This document shows, piece after piece, positions 44,596 to 52,828 of a stretch of 57,156 nt of DNA (positions are counted from its first letter, which is position 1; the number at the start of each line of letters is the position of its first letter). The stretch covers positions 1 to 57,156 of the forward strand of contig JAUIAM010000026.1 in assembly GCA_030425485.1 (NCBI GenBank), in the 5' to 3' direction. The stretch is from Verrucomicrobiia bacterium (lineage in GTDB: Bacteria; Verrucomicrobiota; Verrucomicrobiia; Opitutales; Cerasicoccaceae). The translations under genes and the position numbers were made by a program. The notes beneath the pieces are model-generated. The model worked only from the letters and a program-made list of their open reading frames with translations, did not search any database and had not been told where the DNA came from.

Positions 44596-44643
44596 TTACT
44601 ATATATTGGGTTAAGGGCATAAGCCCGATAGCATATCTAGTGT
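44596..44643. promoter_or_regulatory. Paired NrdR-like boxes upstream of nrdA
   Basis: TTACTATATATTGGGT (44596-44611) and ATAGCATATCTAGTGT (44628-44643) resemble NrdR boxes and are 16 bp apart, exactly as in front of nrdB. The second shares CTAGTGT with the first nrdB box. They lie about 215 bp before the nrdA ATG. The 388-bp gap before nrdA contains no gene. Confidence 0.72.
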
Positions 44644-44857
44644 CTCTCTCTCGCGCTTCGCATGGTAATAATAAGCAACAACTTGCCATTGTTTTCTGAC
44701 CGATTTTTCGGATAATGCGCCAGTCCGTTCGATTTGAGAGCCTCCGATACGCTTACCAGTCGCGACCTCCGGGGAGCTAAACCCTCCCTTTCCCCACAAC
44801 GCGTTCTTCGCCTTTAATCCGCAACTTCATTGCAAACTTCCAGCCTACACACCTATC

Positions 44858-47800
44858 ATGATACGTCACTTCTCTTTTGATGAAGACCTCGCCCTGAAAC
44901 GCTATGTCGCCACCCCGGCGGAGCAAAAACCGCGTTTTAACTGGAGAGAGGCCTTGGACGATGCCAGCATCGACCAGCCAGCCGTGAAAATCGAATCCGG
45001 CGGCGAGGAGCGTGACTTCGACGTGGCCGACGTGGCTGAGATTATCGGTAATGCCCTGACCGACCTGCTCCTGTCCCGCGAAGAGGAAAAGGAAAAGATC
45101 TTCACCGCCCAGAACCGCAGCTTTGTCGCCGCCGTGGCCAAGGCCGTGTCCGAGCGTCTGGCCAACCAGATCAGCGACGAGACCGGCATAAGCCTCACCC
45201 AGCGCGAGATTCACCTCATTATCGAAACCGCTCTGGTGCAGCACGACGCCCACGACGTCGCCCGCAGCCTCGTTGCCCACTACTCGCGAAACCACAGCGA
45301 GGGCAATCAGTTTGATGACGATGAGGGGCAGATGACTGTACGCCTCATCCGCCGCAATCGCCAAGTTGTGCCTTGGGACCAGAACAAGATCGAGGTTGCC
45401 GTGCGTAAGTCCTTTCTCGCGCTCCAGCTTGACTCCACGCCCGCGGTCGAAGTGGCCAAGGCCGTGACCGAGCGCATCCGCAAGGAGGGCCAGGCCTTTG
45501 TCAACATTGAGGACGTGCAGGACATCGTGCAGGAAACCCTCATGAAGTGTGGTCACTTCAAGGTTGCCGAGTCTTACATCCTTTACCGTGCCCACCGCCG
45601 CCGCCTGCGCGAGCTTGAGACCGAAGACGTTGCGTCCGAGGACAGCCGCCAGGACACCATGATTATGGTCAAGGGCACGGACGGCAGCACCGACTTCTGG
45701 GACCCGGCCGAGCTGCGCAAGCGCATCGAGTTTGCCTCCATCGGCCTGGACCTGTGCATTGAGCGCGAGGAGATCGAGGCCGAGCTGCGCCGTTCGCTCT
45801 ACGCAGAGATGACCCGCGAGGACCTCAAGAAGACCATCATCCTCAACGCCAAGTCGCTCATGGAAAAGGATGCCGACTTCGCCAAGTTCGCTGGTCGCGT
45901 CCTGCTTTCCTATATCTATGAAGAAGTCCTCGGCTGGGACATCCTCCGCGACGGCATCGAGGGCCTCCAGCGCGCCCACCAGCTTTACTTCAAGACCTAC
46001 CTCAAGCGCGCGATCGAGATTGAGCGTCTCGATCCCGTTCTGCTTGACTACGACCTCGACCGCCTGGCCGCTGCGCTCGACCCCTCCGCCGACCTCGACT
46101 TCGACTACCTCGGCATTTCCACCCTTTACGACCGTTACTTGCTCGTCGACAAGCAGGTCAAGCCGGCCAAGCGCCTGGAAACGCCCCAGCTTTTCTGGAT
46201 GCGTGTTAGCATGGGCCTCTTCCAGGCGGAGAAGGACGACCGCGAGCACTGGGTCATCCAGCTTTACAACCTCTACAAGAGCCGCCGCTTCTGCTCCTCC
46301 ACGCCGACGCTTTTCAACTCCGGCACGCTGCACTCGCAGCTCTCGTCCTGCTACCTCTATCAGGTCAGCGACAGCATTGAGAGCATCATGATTCGCGGCA
46401 TCTCCGAGAACGCCTTTCTCTCCAAGTGGGCGGGTGGCCTCGGTGGCTCGTGGACGTCTGTCCGCGGCACCGGCAGCTACATCAAGGGCACCAACGGCGA
46501 AAGCCAGGGCGTCATCCCGTTCCTCAAGTTGCATAACGACCAGCTTGTGGCGGTCAATCAGGGCGGCAAGCGTCGGGGCTCCGGCTGTGCCTACCTCGAA
46601 ACCTGGCACAACGACATCCTCGACTTCCTTGAGCTGCGTCGTAACACCGGTGACGACCGTCGCCGCACGCACGACATGAATACGTCCAACTGGATTCCCG
46701 ACCTGTTCATGAAGCGCATGGAAGCCCGTGAGGAGTGGACGCTCTTCCGCTCGAACGAAGCACCCGACCTTCACGAGACCTACGGCAAGGAGTTCGAGGA
46801 AAAGTACCTCGCCTACGAGGAGAAGTTTGAGCGCGGCGAAATGTGGGGCCAGAAGATCAAGGCCATCGACCTGTGGAAGTCGATGCTTCGCATGCTCTTT
46901 GAAACGGGTCACCCCTGGATCACCTTCAAAGATCCCTGCAACGTCCGCAGTCCGCAGGACCACGCTGGCGTAATCCACAGCTCCAACCTTTGCACCGAGA
47001 TCACGCTCAACACCGGTCCGGACGAGACCGCTGTCTGCAACCTCGGTTCCGTTATCCTCGATTCGCACCTGGACAAGGAGGGCAAGCTCGACCTCGAAAA
47101 GCTCCGCGAAACGGTCCACATCGCCGTGCGCGCGCTGGACAACGTGATCGACATCAACTTCTATCCGACGGACCCGGCCAAGAACGCCAACAGCCGCCAC
47201 CGCCCGGTCGGCCTCGGCATCATGGGCCTGCAAAACGCGCTCTACCGTCGCGGCACTCCCTTTGCCAGCGAGGAAGCGGTCGAGTTCAACGACGAGTTCA
47301 TGGAGGCCATTGCTTACTACGCTTACGAGGCATCCAGCGATCTCGCAGCCGAGCGCGGCACGTACTCTTCTTATAAGGGCTCGAAGTGGGAACGTGGCCT
47401 CATGCCGCAGGACACCCTCGACCTGCTGGAGCAGGAGCGCGGCGTGCGCATCGACGTAGCCCGCAGCAGCAAGATGGACTGGGAAGCACTCCGCGCGAAA
47501 ATCAAGAAGCAGGGTATGCGCAACAGCAACGTCCTCGCCATCGCGCCGACCGCCACCATCTCGAACATCATGGGCACCAGCCCCTGCATCGAGCCTTACT
47601 ACAAGAACCTCTACGTTAAAAGTAACCTCGGCGGCGACTTCATCGTGCTCAACCCGGCCCTGGTCAAGGACCTCAAGGCAATTGGCCTCTGGGACAGCGA
47701 CATGGTGGACAAGCTGAAGTACTTCGACGGTGAGCTGGACAACATTGACGGCATCCCGGAGGAAATCCGCGCCAAGTACTCCACCGCCTTCGGCATCGAG

Positions 47801-48124
47801 TACAAGTGGTTCATCGAGGCAGCCGCCCGCCGTCAGAAGTGGATCGACCAGTCGCAGAGCGTGAACCTATTCCTCAGCAAGCCCGACCTGAAGACCCTTT
47901 CGCATATGTACCGCGATGCCTGGCACAAGGGCCTGAAGACGACTTACTACCTGCGCACGCAGCAGGCCTCGAACATCGAGAAGTCTACCGTCTCGGTGAA
48001 GAAGGAAGTTCGCGTCCTCGGTGCCAATGGCGAGGCGACCAAGAAAACCTACACCGAAGAGGAGAAAACGGCCTGCTCGCTCGAAGCCATGCGCAATGGC
48101 GAAGAGTGCGAAGCCTGCCAGTAA
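44858..48124 (+). CDS. nrdA: Ribonucleoside-diphosphate reductase large subunit with repeated ATP-cones
   Basis: The 1088-residue catalytic subunit of class I ribonucleotide reductase, reducing NDPs to dNDPs. Two ATP-cone modules can be recognised near residues 160-255 (VRLIRRNRQVVPWDQNKIEVAVRKSF) and 268-360 (MVKGTDGSTDFWDPAELRKRI). A third, degenerate one may lie in residues 40-145. ATP-cones sense ATP/dATP. Catalytic residues visible are Cys in QLSSCYLYQ, the NLCTEI motif (Asn, Cys, Glu), AVCNLGSV, the Tyr pair in TYYLRTQQ, and the C-terminal CEAC pair that receives reducing power. The partner NrdB lies 20 kb away. A strong terminator follows. Confidence 0.95.
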   Translation: MIRHFSFDEDLALKRYVATPAEQKPRFNWREALDDASIDQPAVKIESGGEERDFDVADVAEIIGNALTDLLLSREEEKEKIFTAQNRSFVAAVAKAVSERLANQISDETGISLTQREIHLIIETALVQHDAHDVARSLVAHYSRNHSEGNQFDDDEGQMTVRLIRRNRQVVPWDQNKIEVAVRKSFLALQLDSTPAVEVAKAVTERIRKEGQAFVNIEDVQDIVQETLMKCGHFKVAESYILYRAHRRRLRELETEDVASEDSRQDTMIMVKGTDGSTDFWDPAELRKRIEFASIGLDLCIEREEIEAELRRSLYAEMTREDLKKTIILNAKSLMEKDADFAKFAGRVLLSYIYEEVLGWDILRDGIEGLQRAHQLYFKTYLKRAIEIERLDPVLLDYDLDRLAAALDPSADLDFDYLGISTLYDRYLLVDKQVKPAKRLETPQLFWMRVSMGLFQAEKDDREHWVIQLYNLYKSRRFCSSTPTLFNSGTLHSQLSSCYLYQVSDSIESIMIRGISENAFLSKWAGGLGGSWTSVRGTGSYIKGTNGESQGVIPFLKLHNDQLVAVNQGGKRRGSGCAYLETWHNDILDFLELRRNTGDDRRRTHDMNTSNWIPDLFMKRMEAREEWTLFRSNEAPDLHETYGKEFEEKYLAYEEKFERGEMWGQKIKAIDLWKSMLRMLFETGHPWITFKDPCNVRSPQDHAGVIHSSNLCTEITLNTGPDETAVCNLGSVILDSHLDKEGKLDLEKLRETVHIAVRALDNVIDINFYPTDPAKNANSRHRPVGLGIMGLQNALYRRGTPFASEEAVEFNDEFMEAIAYYAYEASSDLAAERGTYSSYKGSKWERGLMPQDTLDLLEQERGVRIDVARSSKMDWEALRAKIKKQGMRNSNVLAIAPTATISNIMGTSPCIEPYYKNLYVKSNLGGDFIVLNPALVKDLKAIGLWDSDMVDKLKYFDGELDNIDGIPEEIRAKYSTAFGIEYKWFIEAAARRQKWIDQSQSVNLFLSKPDLKTLSHMYRDAWHKGLKTTYYLRTQQASNIEKSTVSVKKEVRVLGANGEATKKTYTEEEKTACSLEAMRNGEECEACQ

Positions 48125-48228
48125 TCCTTCCATCCATTCATCATGCTTTCCCTTTGCTAGAAGAAACCCGTGTCATCTCGACACTTTCCCAAAGCAGAGA
48201 CAGACAGACAAACTGACTGGAAAAAAGT

Positions 48229-48260
48229 GGCGGCCCCTTGAGCAAGGGCCGCCTTTTTTA
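48229..48260 (+). terminator. Terminator of nrdA
   Basis: Stem GGCGGCCC / GGGCCGCC (48229-48236 with 48246-48253) followed by TTTTTT. It is about 105 bp beyond the nrdA stop. Confidence 0.88.
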
Positions 48261-48275
48261 TGCCTGTATTTCATA

Positions 48276-48380
48276 ACGTCTTCCCATAAAAATGATAAAG
48301 TCGGTGGCCCGGGTAGGGATGCCTGCCTTCAGGCATCCGCGGACGGCTGGGGTAGCCGTCCCTACCAAGATCTTATCAAT
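48276..48380 (+). repeat. Hairpin-rich element with terminal inverted repeats (full copy)
   Basis: Ends ATGATAAAGTC (48292-48302) and GATCTTATCAAT (48369-48380) form imperfect inverted repeats. Inside are two perfect hairpins: GGATGCCTG-cctt-CAGGCATCC (48317-48338) and GGACGGCT-5-AGCCGTCC (48341-48361). These could alternatively be closed by GGTAGGG/CCCTACC. A reduced copy lies at 6663-6726. The pattern fits a REP/MITE-like family; no transposase is visible. Confidence 0.65.
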
Positions 48381-48407
48381 CTTTTATAGAAGAGTATCAG
48401 AGCTTGA

Positions 48408-48438
48408 CAAATTGACTTTGCATTGCAGAGTCAATTTG
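48408..48438. promoter_or_regulatory. Inverted-repeat operator candidate
   Basis: Perfect 10-bp inverted repeat CAAATTGACT (48408-48417) and AGTCAATTTG (48429-48438), spacer 11, directly before the ATG of the first gene of the 48.4-51.4 kb operon. It could bind the winged-helix regulator encoded by the last gene of that operon. Confidence 0.55.
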
Positions 48439-48440
48439 CA

Positions 48441-48842
48441 ATGAAGAGCAAAGCCATCTCTATCCAATCCGAAAATCCACCGTGCTGCCGTCCGGGGCTG
48501 TACGCTGCCCCCTCTGTCAAAGTTTCCTATCGTTGCCTGGAAAAGGCTCCCGGCAGCTTATCTTCTGACCGTGAGTCAGCGGGAAATCCATCATGGGAGC
48601 ACGGCTTCCCTTACGAGGGGAGGGCCGCGGAGGTGCTTGGGCTGGCTGGGCTGTGGAGCCGGAGTCGATGGCTGCATTTTCTGGGAGAAAAAGGGCAGGA
48701 GAAATCAGGTGACGAACTATCCTACAGTTTAAGTGATATACATAGTGTGAGAGGCGAACTTATGGAAGCTACCCTGACCATACGGGATGACGAGCGCGGC
48801 ACACGCCATGTGCTAAACGTCAAGCGCGGGGGGCAGCCATGA
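48441..48842 (+). CDS. Hypothetical protein, first gene of a membrane-protein operon
   Basis: A frame of 133 residues with no recognised domain. Its N terminus is Ser/Pro-rich with several cysteines and looks unusual. The last 40 residues (SLSDIHSVRGELMEATLTIRDDERG) look more protein-like. The stop overlaps the start of the next gene (ATGA), which supports expression of at least the end of this frame. The real start may be the ATG at 48762, giving a 26-residue leader peptide. An inverted repeat lies immediately upstream. Confidence 0.38.
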   Translation: MKSKAISIQSENPPCCRPGLYAAPSVKVSYRCLEKAPGSLSSDRESAGNPSWEHGFPYEGRAAEVLGLAGLWSRSRWLHFLGEKGQEKSGDELSYSLSDIHSVRGELMEATLTIRDDERGTRHVLNVKRGGQP

Positions 48843-50383
48843 GCGAATCTGGCACAACAGACTTTTCGCCTCCCGAGTCATCTACTGGACAGGCCATGCC
48901 TGCAGTGCCAGTTGTCCGGGTCACGCTTAGCCTCGCGCTTTGTGTGATTCTGGGCGACTGGCTGCTGTGGCACCATAGCTATGGCATGGGCTACGGGCTG
49001 TATGCCATTGTGCTGTGCGGGCTGATCTGGCTTAGCCGTGCCCGCGCTCAGCTCAAGTCCCGCCACCTGCTGATTAGCGGGCTGCTCGTGCTCTCAGCCG
49101 TGCAGACGGCAATTCGGCCCAGCCTGTGTAACTTTGTCGCTATCCTGGCCATGCTGCTTCTGTTGGCGGGTGATAGCTGGTACACACAAATCTCGCACTT
49201 GAGCTCACGCTGGATACGGGCGGCGATTGGGCTGCCAGCCTTTGTTTACCGCTGGATTGATTACGCCAAGCATTGCCGTCAATTCCTCCTCGGGCGTAGC
49301 GGCCTGACGGGGCGGGCCATCGTACGTCTATGGGAAGTCTCCTGGCTGGGTCTTGTGCTGGTGATCGTGTTCTCTGTTTTCCTGGCCTTGGGTAATGAGC
49401 GGTTTGGTGAGTTCGTCTGGGAGGTGTATGACTGGGTTTATGCTGCGCTGTTAGACTTATCTTTGCCGAGCATCCTGCACATACTCTTTTGGTTTGTTTT
49501 GGCGACGCTGGGGCTGGTTCTTTTTCTCCCGGCCGCTGCGGATAATAACTACGAAGCGTGGGTGGATAAAGATTTAGAGCGTTATCCCTGTAAGCAAATG
49601 CGGGTGGCTTTAGTGCGAACAGCCATCGCGCTGGTGGGGGTCAATGTCCTGTTTCTCTTTAATAACAGCCTGGACGTGGTGCACCTCTGGGTGCGTCAGG
49701 AGCTGCCGGCAGGCATGGGCGGTCGCTACTCGGACTATGTGCACGATGGTGTGTACAGTCTGATCTTTGCCGTGATGCTCTCGGCTAGCGTGCTGGCCCT
49801 GCTGTTCCAGCAACAGGAGCGGGTGGTGCAGTCGAAGCTCCTCAAGTCGCTGGGCATGCTCTGGGTGGTGCAAAACCTATTCCTCGCTCTCGGCGTGCTG
49901 CTGCGGCTCAAGCTCTACGTCGATGCGCACTGGCTGACGCCGAAGCGGGTTTACGTAGCCTTATTCCTCGGGCTGATTGCGGTAGGGTATGTGCTGCTCT
50001 CGCGCTACATTTTGAAGAGTGGTAATCTGAAAAAGCTTATGCTGAGCAACATGCTGGCTGTGGTTGGCTATTGCTTCGTGCTCCAGTTTATCAACGTGCC
50101 CGCGCTGGTGGCCGACTACAACTTCCGCCAATGGCGAGAAACCCCCGAACGCAGCATTGAGCGCATGGAGATGGGCAAAGTGCTGGGGCGGGAGATGGTG
50201 CCCATGCTGGTGCAGGTCGTGGGGTCGGGCGAGACGACCTCGGCCGTAGCCGAGGCGAGGAGGAGTCTCAAACAATGGCAGCTAAAGCTGGCGGCTGAGG
50301 TGGAGCAGGGGAGCTGGCAAGAGTACCAGTGGCGGCGGGTGCAGTTAATTTCTATGGCAAATGCAGCCTTGGAGGGGAAATGA
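48839..50383 (+). CDS. Polytopic membrane protein (DUF4173/DUF4153-like)
   Basis: A 514-residue protein with about 11-12 predicted membrane helices, e.g. residues 25-45, 75-95, 165-185, 215-235 and 265-285. The sequence around VGVNVLFLFNNSLDVVHLW, the following VHDGVYSLIFAVMLSASVLAL and the late FINVPALVADYNFRQW recall the DUF4173 / DUF4153 family, which often has this layout. The last 90 residues are cytosolic or periplasmic and helical. Function is unknown. Coupled to the gene before it, and followed after 37 bp by a second membrane protein. Confidence 0.78.
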   Translation: MSESGTTDFSPPESSTGQAMPAVPVVRVTLSLALCVILGDWLLWHHSYGMGYGLYAIVLCGLIWLSRARAQLKSRHLLISGLLVLSAVQTAIRPSLCNFVAILAMLLLLAGDSWYTQISHLSSRWIRAAIGLPAFVYRWIDYAKHCRQFLLGRSGLTGRAIVRLWEVSWLGLVLVIVFSVFLALGNERFGEFVWEVYDWVYAALLDLSLPSILHILFWFVLATLGLVLFLPAAADNNYEAWVDKDLERYPCKQMRVALVRTAIALVGVNVLFLFNNSLDVVHLWVRQELPAGMGGRYSDYVHDGVYSLIFAVMLSASVLALLFQQQERVVQSKLLKSLGMLWVVQNLFLALGVLLRLKLYVDAHWLTPKRVYVALFLGLIAVGYVLLSRYILKSGNLKKLMLSNMLAVVGYCFVLQFINVPALVADYNFRQWRETPERSIERMEMGKVLGREMVPMLVQVVGSGETTSAVAEARRSLKQWQLKLAAEVEQGSWQEYQWRRVQLISMANAALEGK

Positions 50384-50420
50384 GATTGTCTCGAATACCT
50401 TAACACTTAAACTTTTGTTC

Positions 50421-51074
50421 ATGCGACATCCCATCCAGCAGGCCCTGCAAGAAGTGCGCGAAATGCGGCAGCGCATTTTAGAGAAGCAGCGCTTCAAGGG
50501 CTACTCGGGGCGCGCTCGGGCCTTGAGTGGGTGCATCGCGTTGCTCATGGCGCTGGCCATGCGGTGGGGCCTCATTCCTCCCACCAGCGAAGCCTACCTG
50601 CTGGGGTGGGCAGTCGTGGTCATGCTGGCCTTTGGGCTTAACTTCGGGGCCCTCATTTACTGGTTTCTCTACGACCCGGAGGTGGAGCGCGACTGGCGTC
50701 GCCTTAAACCCGCCCTGGAGGTGCTCCCGGCGCTCTTCGCGGGCGGGGTGCTCACGCTGACGCTCGTCCAGCACCATCAATACGACTTACTCTTTGGCCT
50801 CTGGATGACGCTCTACGGGCTGGCCAACTTCACCTCACGTCATGTGCTGCCGCGCAATATTGCCTGGGTGGGGTGGTACTACCTCCTCGCGGGTGCGATC
50901 TGCCTGCTCACGCCCGGCATCAGCTTTACTCAACCGCTTGTCATGGGACTGGTGTTCTTCGTAGGCGAGTGGTTTGGCGGCCTGGTCCTACACTACGATG
51001 AACATCCCCAGAACACCGTTTGGGCCTTCCTCGGTTTACCTAATCCTTTTACCCCCCATGACACCGAAATCTGA
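50421..51074 (+). CDS. Small polytopic membrane protein of unknown function
   Basis: A 217-residue protein with an N-terminal coiled-coil-like helix (MRHPIQQALQEVREMRQRIL) and about five to six membrane segments (ALSGCIALLMALAMRW, AVVVMLAFGLNFGALIYWFL, and others). It is encoded directly before, and overlapping by 17 bp, a winged-helix regulator; together with the upstream DUF4173-like gene this suggests that it is a signalling or sensing component. The start is the ATG at 50421. Confidence 0.75.
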   Translation: MRHPIQQALQEVREMRQRILEKQRFKGYSGRARALSGCIALLMALAMRWGLIPPTSEAYLLGWAVVVMLAFGLNFGALIYWFLYDPEVERDWRRLKPALEVLPALFAGGVLTLTLVQHHQYDLLFGLWMTLYGLANFTSRHVLPRNIAWVGWYYLLAGAICLLTPGISFTQPLVMGLVFFVGEWFGGLVLHYDEHPQNTVWAFLGLPNPFTPHDTEI

Positions 51075-51441
51075 CAACCCGATTGACCAACTGGAGCGCA
51101 GCATGCACGAGCCCAAGCGGCTCGCCATCCTCTCTCTCATCGCCTCGACAGAAGAGGGCCTCAGCTTTACTGAGCTGAAGGACGGCTGCGACTTGACCGA
51201 CGGCAACCTCAACCGACACCTCAAGGTGCTGGAGGAGGAGAAAATTGTACGCCTGAAGAAAGTCCTCTTCGAGGGCCGGGCGCGAACACTGGTTTACCTG
51301 ACCGCAAGCGGGCGGCGAAAGTTTCTCGCCTACCTGGACTCGCTGGAGGCCGTGCTGGCTCAGGCCGCGCAATCAATGGGCAAGCCGCTACGCAGCAACT
51401 CCACCGGCGCGGAAAATCTGCTCCCACAAGCTCAGGCCTGA
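51058..51441 (+). CDS. Winged-helix transcriptional regulator
   Basis: A 127-residue DNA-binding protein of the ArsR/MarR-like winged-helix group (HTH_34 type). The wing-helix region is PKRLAILSLIASTEEGLSFTELKD followed by the recognition helix segment DLTDGNLNRHLKVLEEEKIV (residues about 16-62). A dimerisation helix (FLAYLDSLEAVLAQAAQSM) ends the domain. In Verrucomicrobia and relatives, this type is often next to integral membrane proteins, as here. Its operator may be the inverted repeat at 48408-48438. Confidence 0.85.
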   Translation: MTPKSDNPIDQLERSMHEPKRLAILSLIASTEEGLSFTELKDGCDLTDGNLNRHLKVLEEEKIVRLKKVLFEGRARTLVYLTASGRRKFLAYLDSLEAVLAQAAQSMGKPLRSNSTGAENLLPQAQA

Positions 51442-51504
51442 GGGGAGGGTGGTTTTTTTCTCGTATCACGTATGCGTCAACGGCCCCGAGTGGGCGATCG
51501 TCGC

Positions 51505-51663
51505 TTACTGTTCGCTGGCCTTGTCCGGGTAAGGGACATAGCCGCCGTTGCCGGTAGTGGCCTGCTCGCCGCCATTGGTCGAGCCGTAGTCGGGCTGAGT
51601 TTGCTTGCTGTCGCAGCCTGCAAAGAGCAGGGCCAGGGGAAGAAGAAGGAGAGTGAATCGCAT
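51505..51663 (-). CDS. Small lipoprotein
   Basis: A 52-residue protein with a signal peptide and lipobox LLFAGC (Cys at about residue 17), leaving a short Gly/Gln/Thr-rich mature part (SKQTQPDYGSTNGGEQATTG). The lipobox and the charged MRF start with a hydrophobic core argue for a real gene, although it is short. Function unknown. It follows the 51731 gene on the same strand by 67 bp. Confidence 0.65.
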   Translation of the reverse strand: MRFTLLLLPLALLFAGCDSKQTQPDYGSTNGGEQATTGNGGYVPYPDKASEQ

Positions 51664-51730
51664 AGTTGTCTTTAGGTTGCGCGCGTATAAAAGCACGTAT
51701 CCTGCCTGTTTGGCAATGACTTTACACAGC

Positions 51731-52216
51731 CTAGCCTTGGTAGCCGTACTCGTCGAGCATGTCGGCTAGCAGGTCTTTGAGGTGGGGCTTGATCGGCTTG
51801 GAGGTCACGGCCTCGACGCAGCAGCCGAGGTAGGCGAGCATGCTCTCGTAGGCCGCCTGCCGCTTGTTCTGCTTGAGCCAATCGTAAAAGTACTCGATCG
51901 CAAGCACCCAGCCTGCGAGATCGTAGGGGGAGTCATCGACCTGCTCGGCCAGCAGGACAAAACCTTTGGCTCGCTTGGGGTGCTCCTTGGCATGCTCATC
52001 GAGTGCCTCCATCATCATGGCAAACTGGCGCGGTGAGGCGCAGGATTCCAGCAATTGCTCAAACGCTCGCTCTCCCAGTTGGGCTTCGCTTTGCAGGGTG
52101 CGACCTTCGGAAAGCGCATCCAGCCATTGCATGTAGGGTTCGCCGGTTTCGCTGGCGCGCTGCCGGGCAAGGGATTCTAGTTCCTCTGACATGGTTGTAT
52201 TAGAAATATTTATCAT
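51731..52216 (-). CDS. Hypothetical protein, all-helical
   Basis: A 161-residue soluble protein without membrane segments or a signal peptide and rich in helical, acidic stretches (LGERAFEQLLESCASPRQFA, HAKEHPKRAKGFVLLAEQVDD). I recognise no domain. The ATG at 52216 is preceded by GAGG at a spacing of 5 bp, which decides this start over the later ATG at 52192. It lies 117 bp from the divergent peroxiredoxin gene. Confidence 0.65.
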   Translation of the reverse strand: MINISNTTMSEELESLARQRASETGEPYMQWLDALSEGRTLQSEAQLGERAFEQLLESCASPRQFAMMMEALDEHAKEHPKRAKGFVLLAEQVDDSPYDLAGWVLAIEYFYDWLKQNKRQAAYESMLAYLGCCVEAVTSKPIKPHLKDLLADMLDEYGYQG

Positions 52217-52333
52217 ATGTTCCTCGATTAGCAAGCAATACTGTTGGATTAGGGCGAAAAAAATATTGGGCTGACGTCTAAAAAGGCTGCTTGGGACTTG
52301 CCCGAACCGGGCGGGCAGGTTTCACTCCGGAGC

Positions 52334-52810
52334 ATGATCCAACCCGGCCAAAAACTCGATACCTCAGTTAATTTTCACGCGCTACTCGGCGGCGAAAAAA
52401 CACCCTGCACGCTGGGGGAGCTGCTCAAGCGCCGGACGATTCTTTCCGTCTACATGAAGAATAATACCAGTGCCTGCGACGTGCAAACCGCGCAACTGGC
52501 TGCAGCCACGGAAGAGTTTTCCGGCATGGGCTGGGACATCATCGCGGTGAGCAAGGACACCTGTAACTCGCACAAGAAGTACGCCGAAAAGCAGGGCATT
52601 GCCTACACGCTGGTCTCTGACCCGGACTACAACCTCACCCGTGCCGCCGACGCGCTGGTGGAAAAGTCCATGTATGGGAAAAAGTTTCTCGGGCCGCTGC
52701 GCTGCGCCATCCTCGTTGAGGCCGACGGTACTGTGCTCGGGGTGATCGAGAAGATCAACGCCAAGGCCCATGTCGAAGAATTGAAAGATTTGATCGCGGA
52801 AGTCGGCTAA
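52334..52810 (+). CDS. Peroxiredoxin (Bcp/PrxQ type)
   Basis: A 158-residue thiol peroxidase. The peroxidatic Cys is in the motif KNNTSACDVQTAQL (about residue 46), with a possible second Cys in SKDTCNSHKKYAEK (about residue 76), five or so helical turns away. The KYAEKQGIAYTLVSDPDYNLTR segment is typical of Bcp-like proteins. It reduces peroxides using thioredoxin. The usual FTPGCT has changed to NTSAC, which is tolerated by the fold but not typical. The ATG at 52334 has GGAG almost directly upstream, with tight spacing. The nucleosidase gene starts 18 bp after its stop. Confidence 0.85.
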   Translation: MIQPGQKLDTSVNFHALLGGEKTPCTLGELLKRRTILSVYMKNNTSACDVQTAQLAAATEEFSGMGWDIIAVSKDTCNSHKKYAEKQGIAYTLVSDPDYNLTRAADALVEKSMYGKKFLGPLRCAILVEADGTVLGVIEKINAKAHVEELKDLIAEVG

Positions 52811-52828
52811 GTTGCCTAGGGCTGGGGC

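Noticed and set aside
44583-44607. TTGACA followed by TATATT as nrdA promoter
   Set aside because: The spacing of 13 bp is too short for a sigma70 promoter. The TATATATT is better explained as part of the NrdR box.
44777-47233. 818-residue open frame antisense to nrdA
   Set aside because: It is the complement of a highly conserved, codon-biased gene. Its product is an implausible Val/Ala/Glu-rich chain with no domain.
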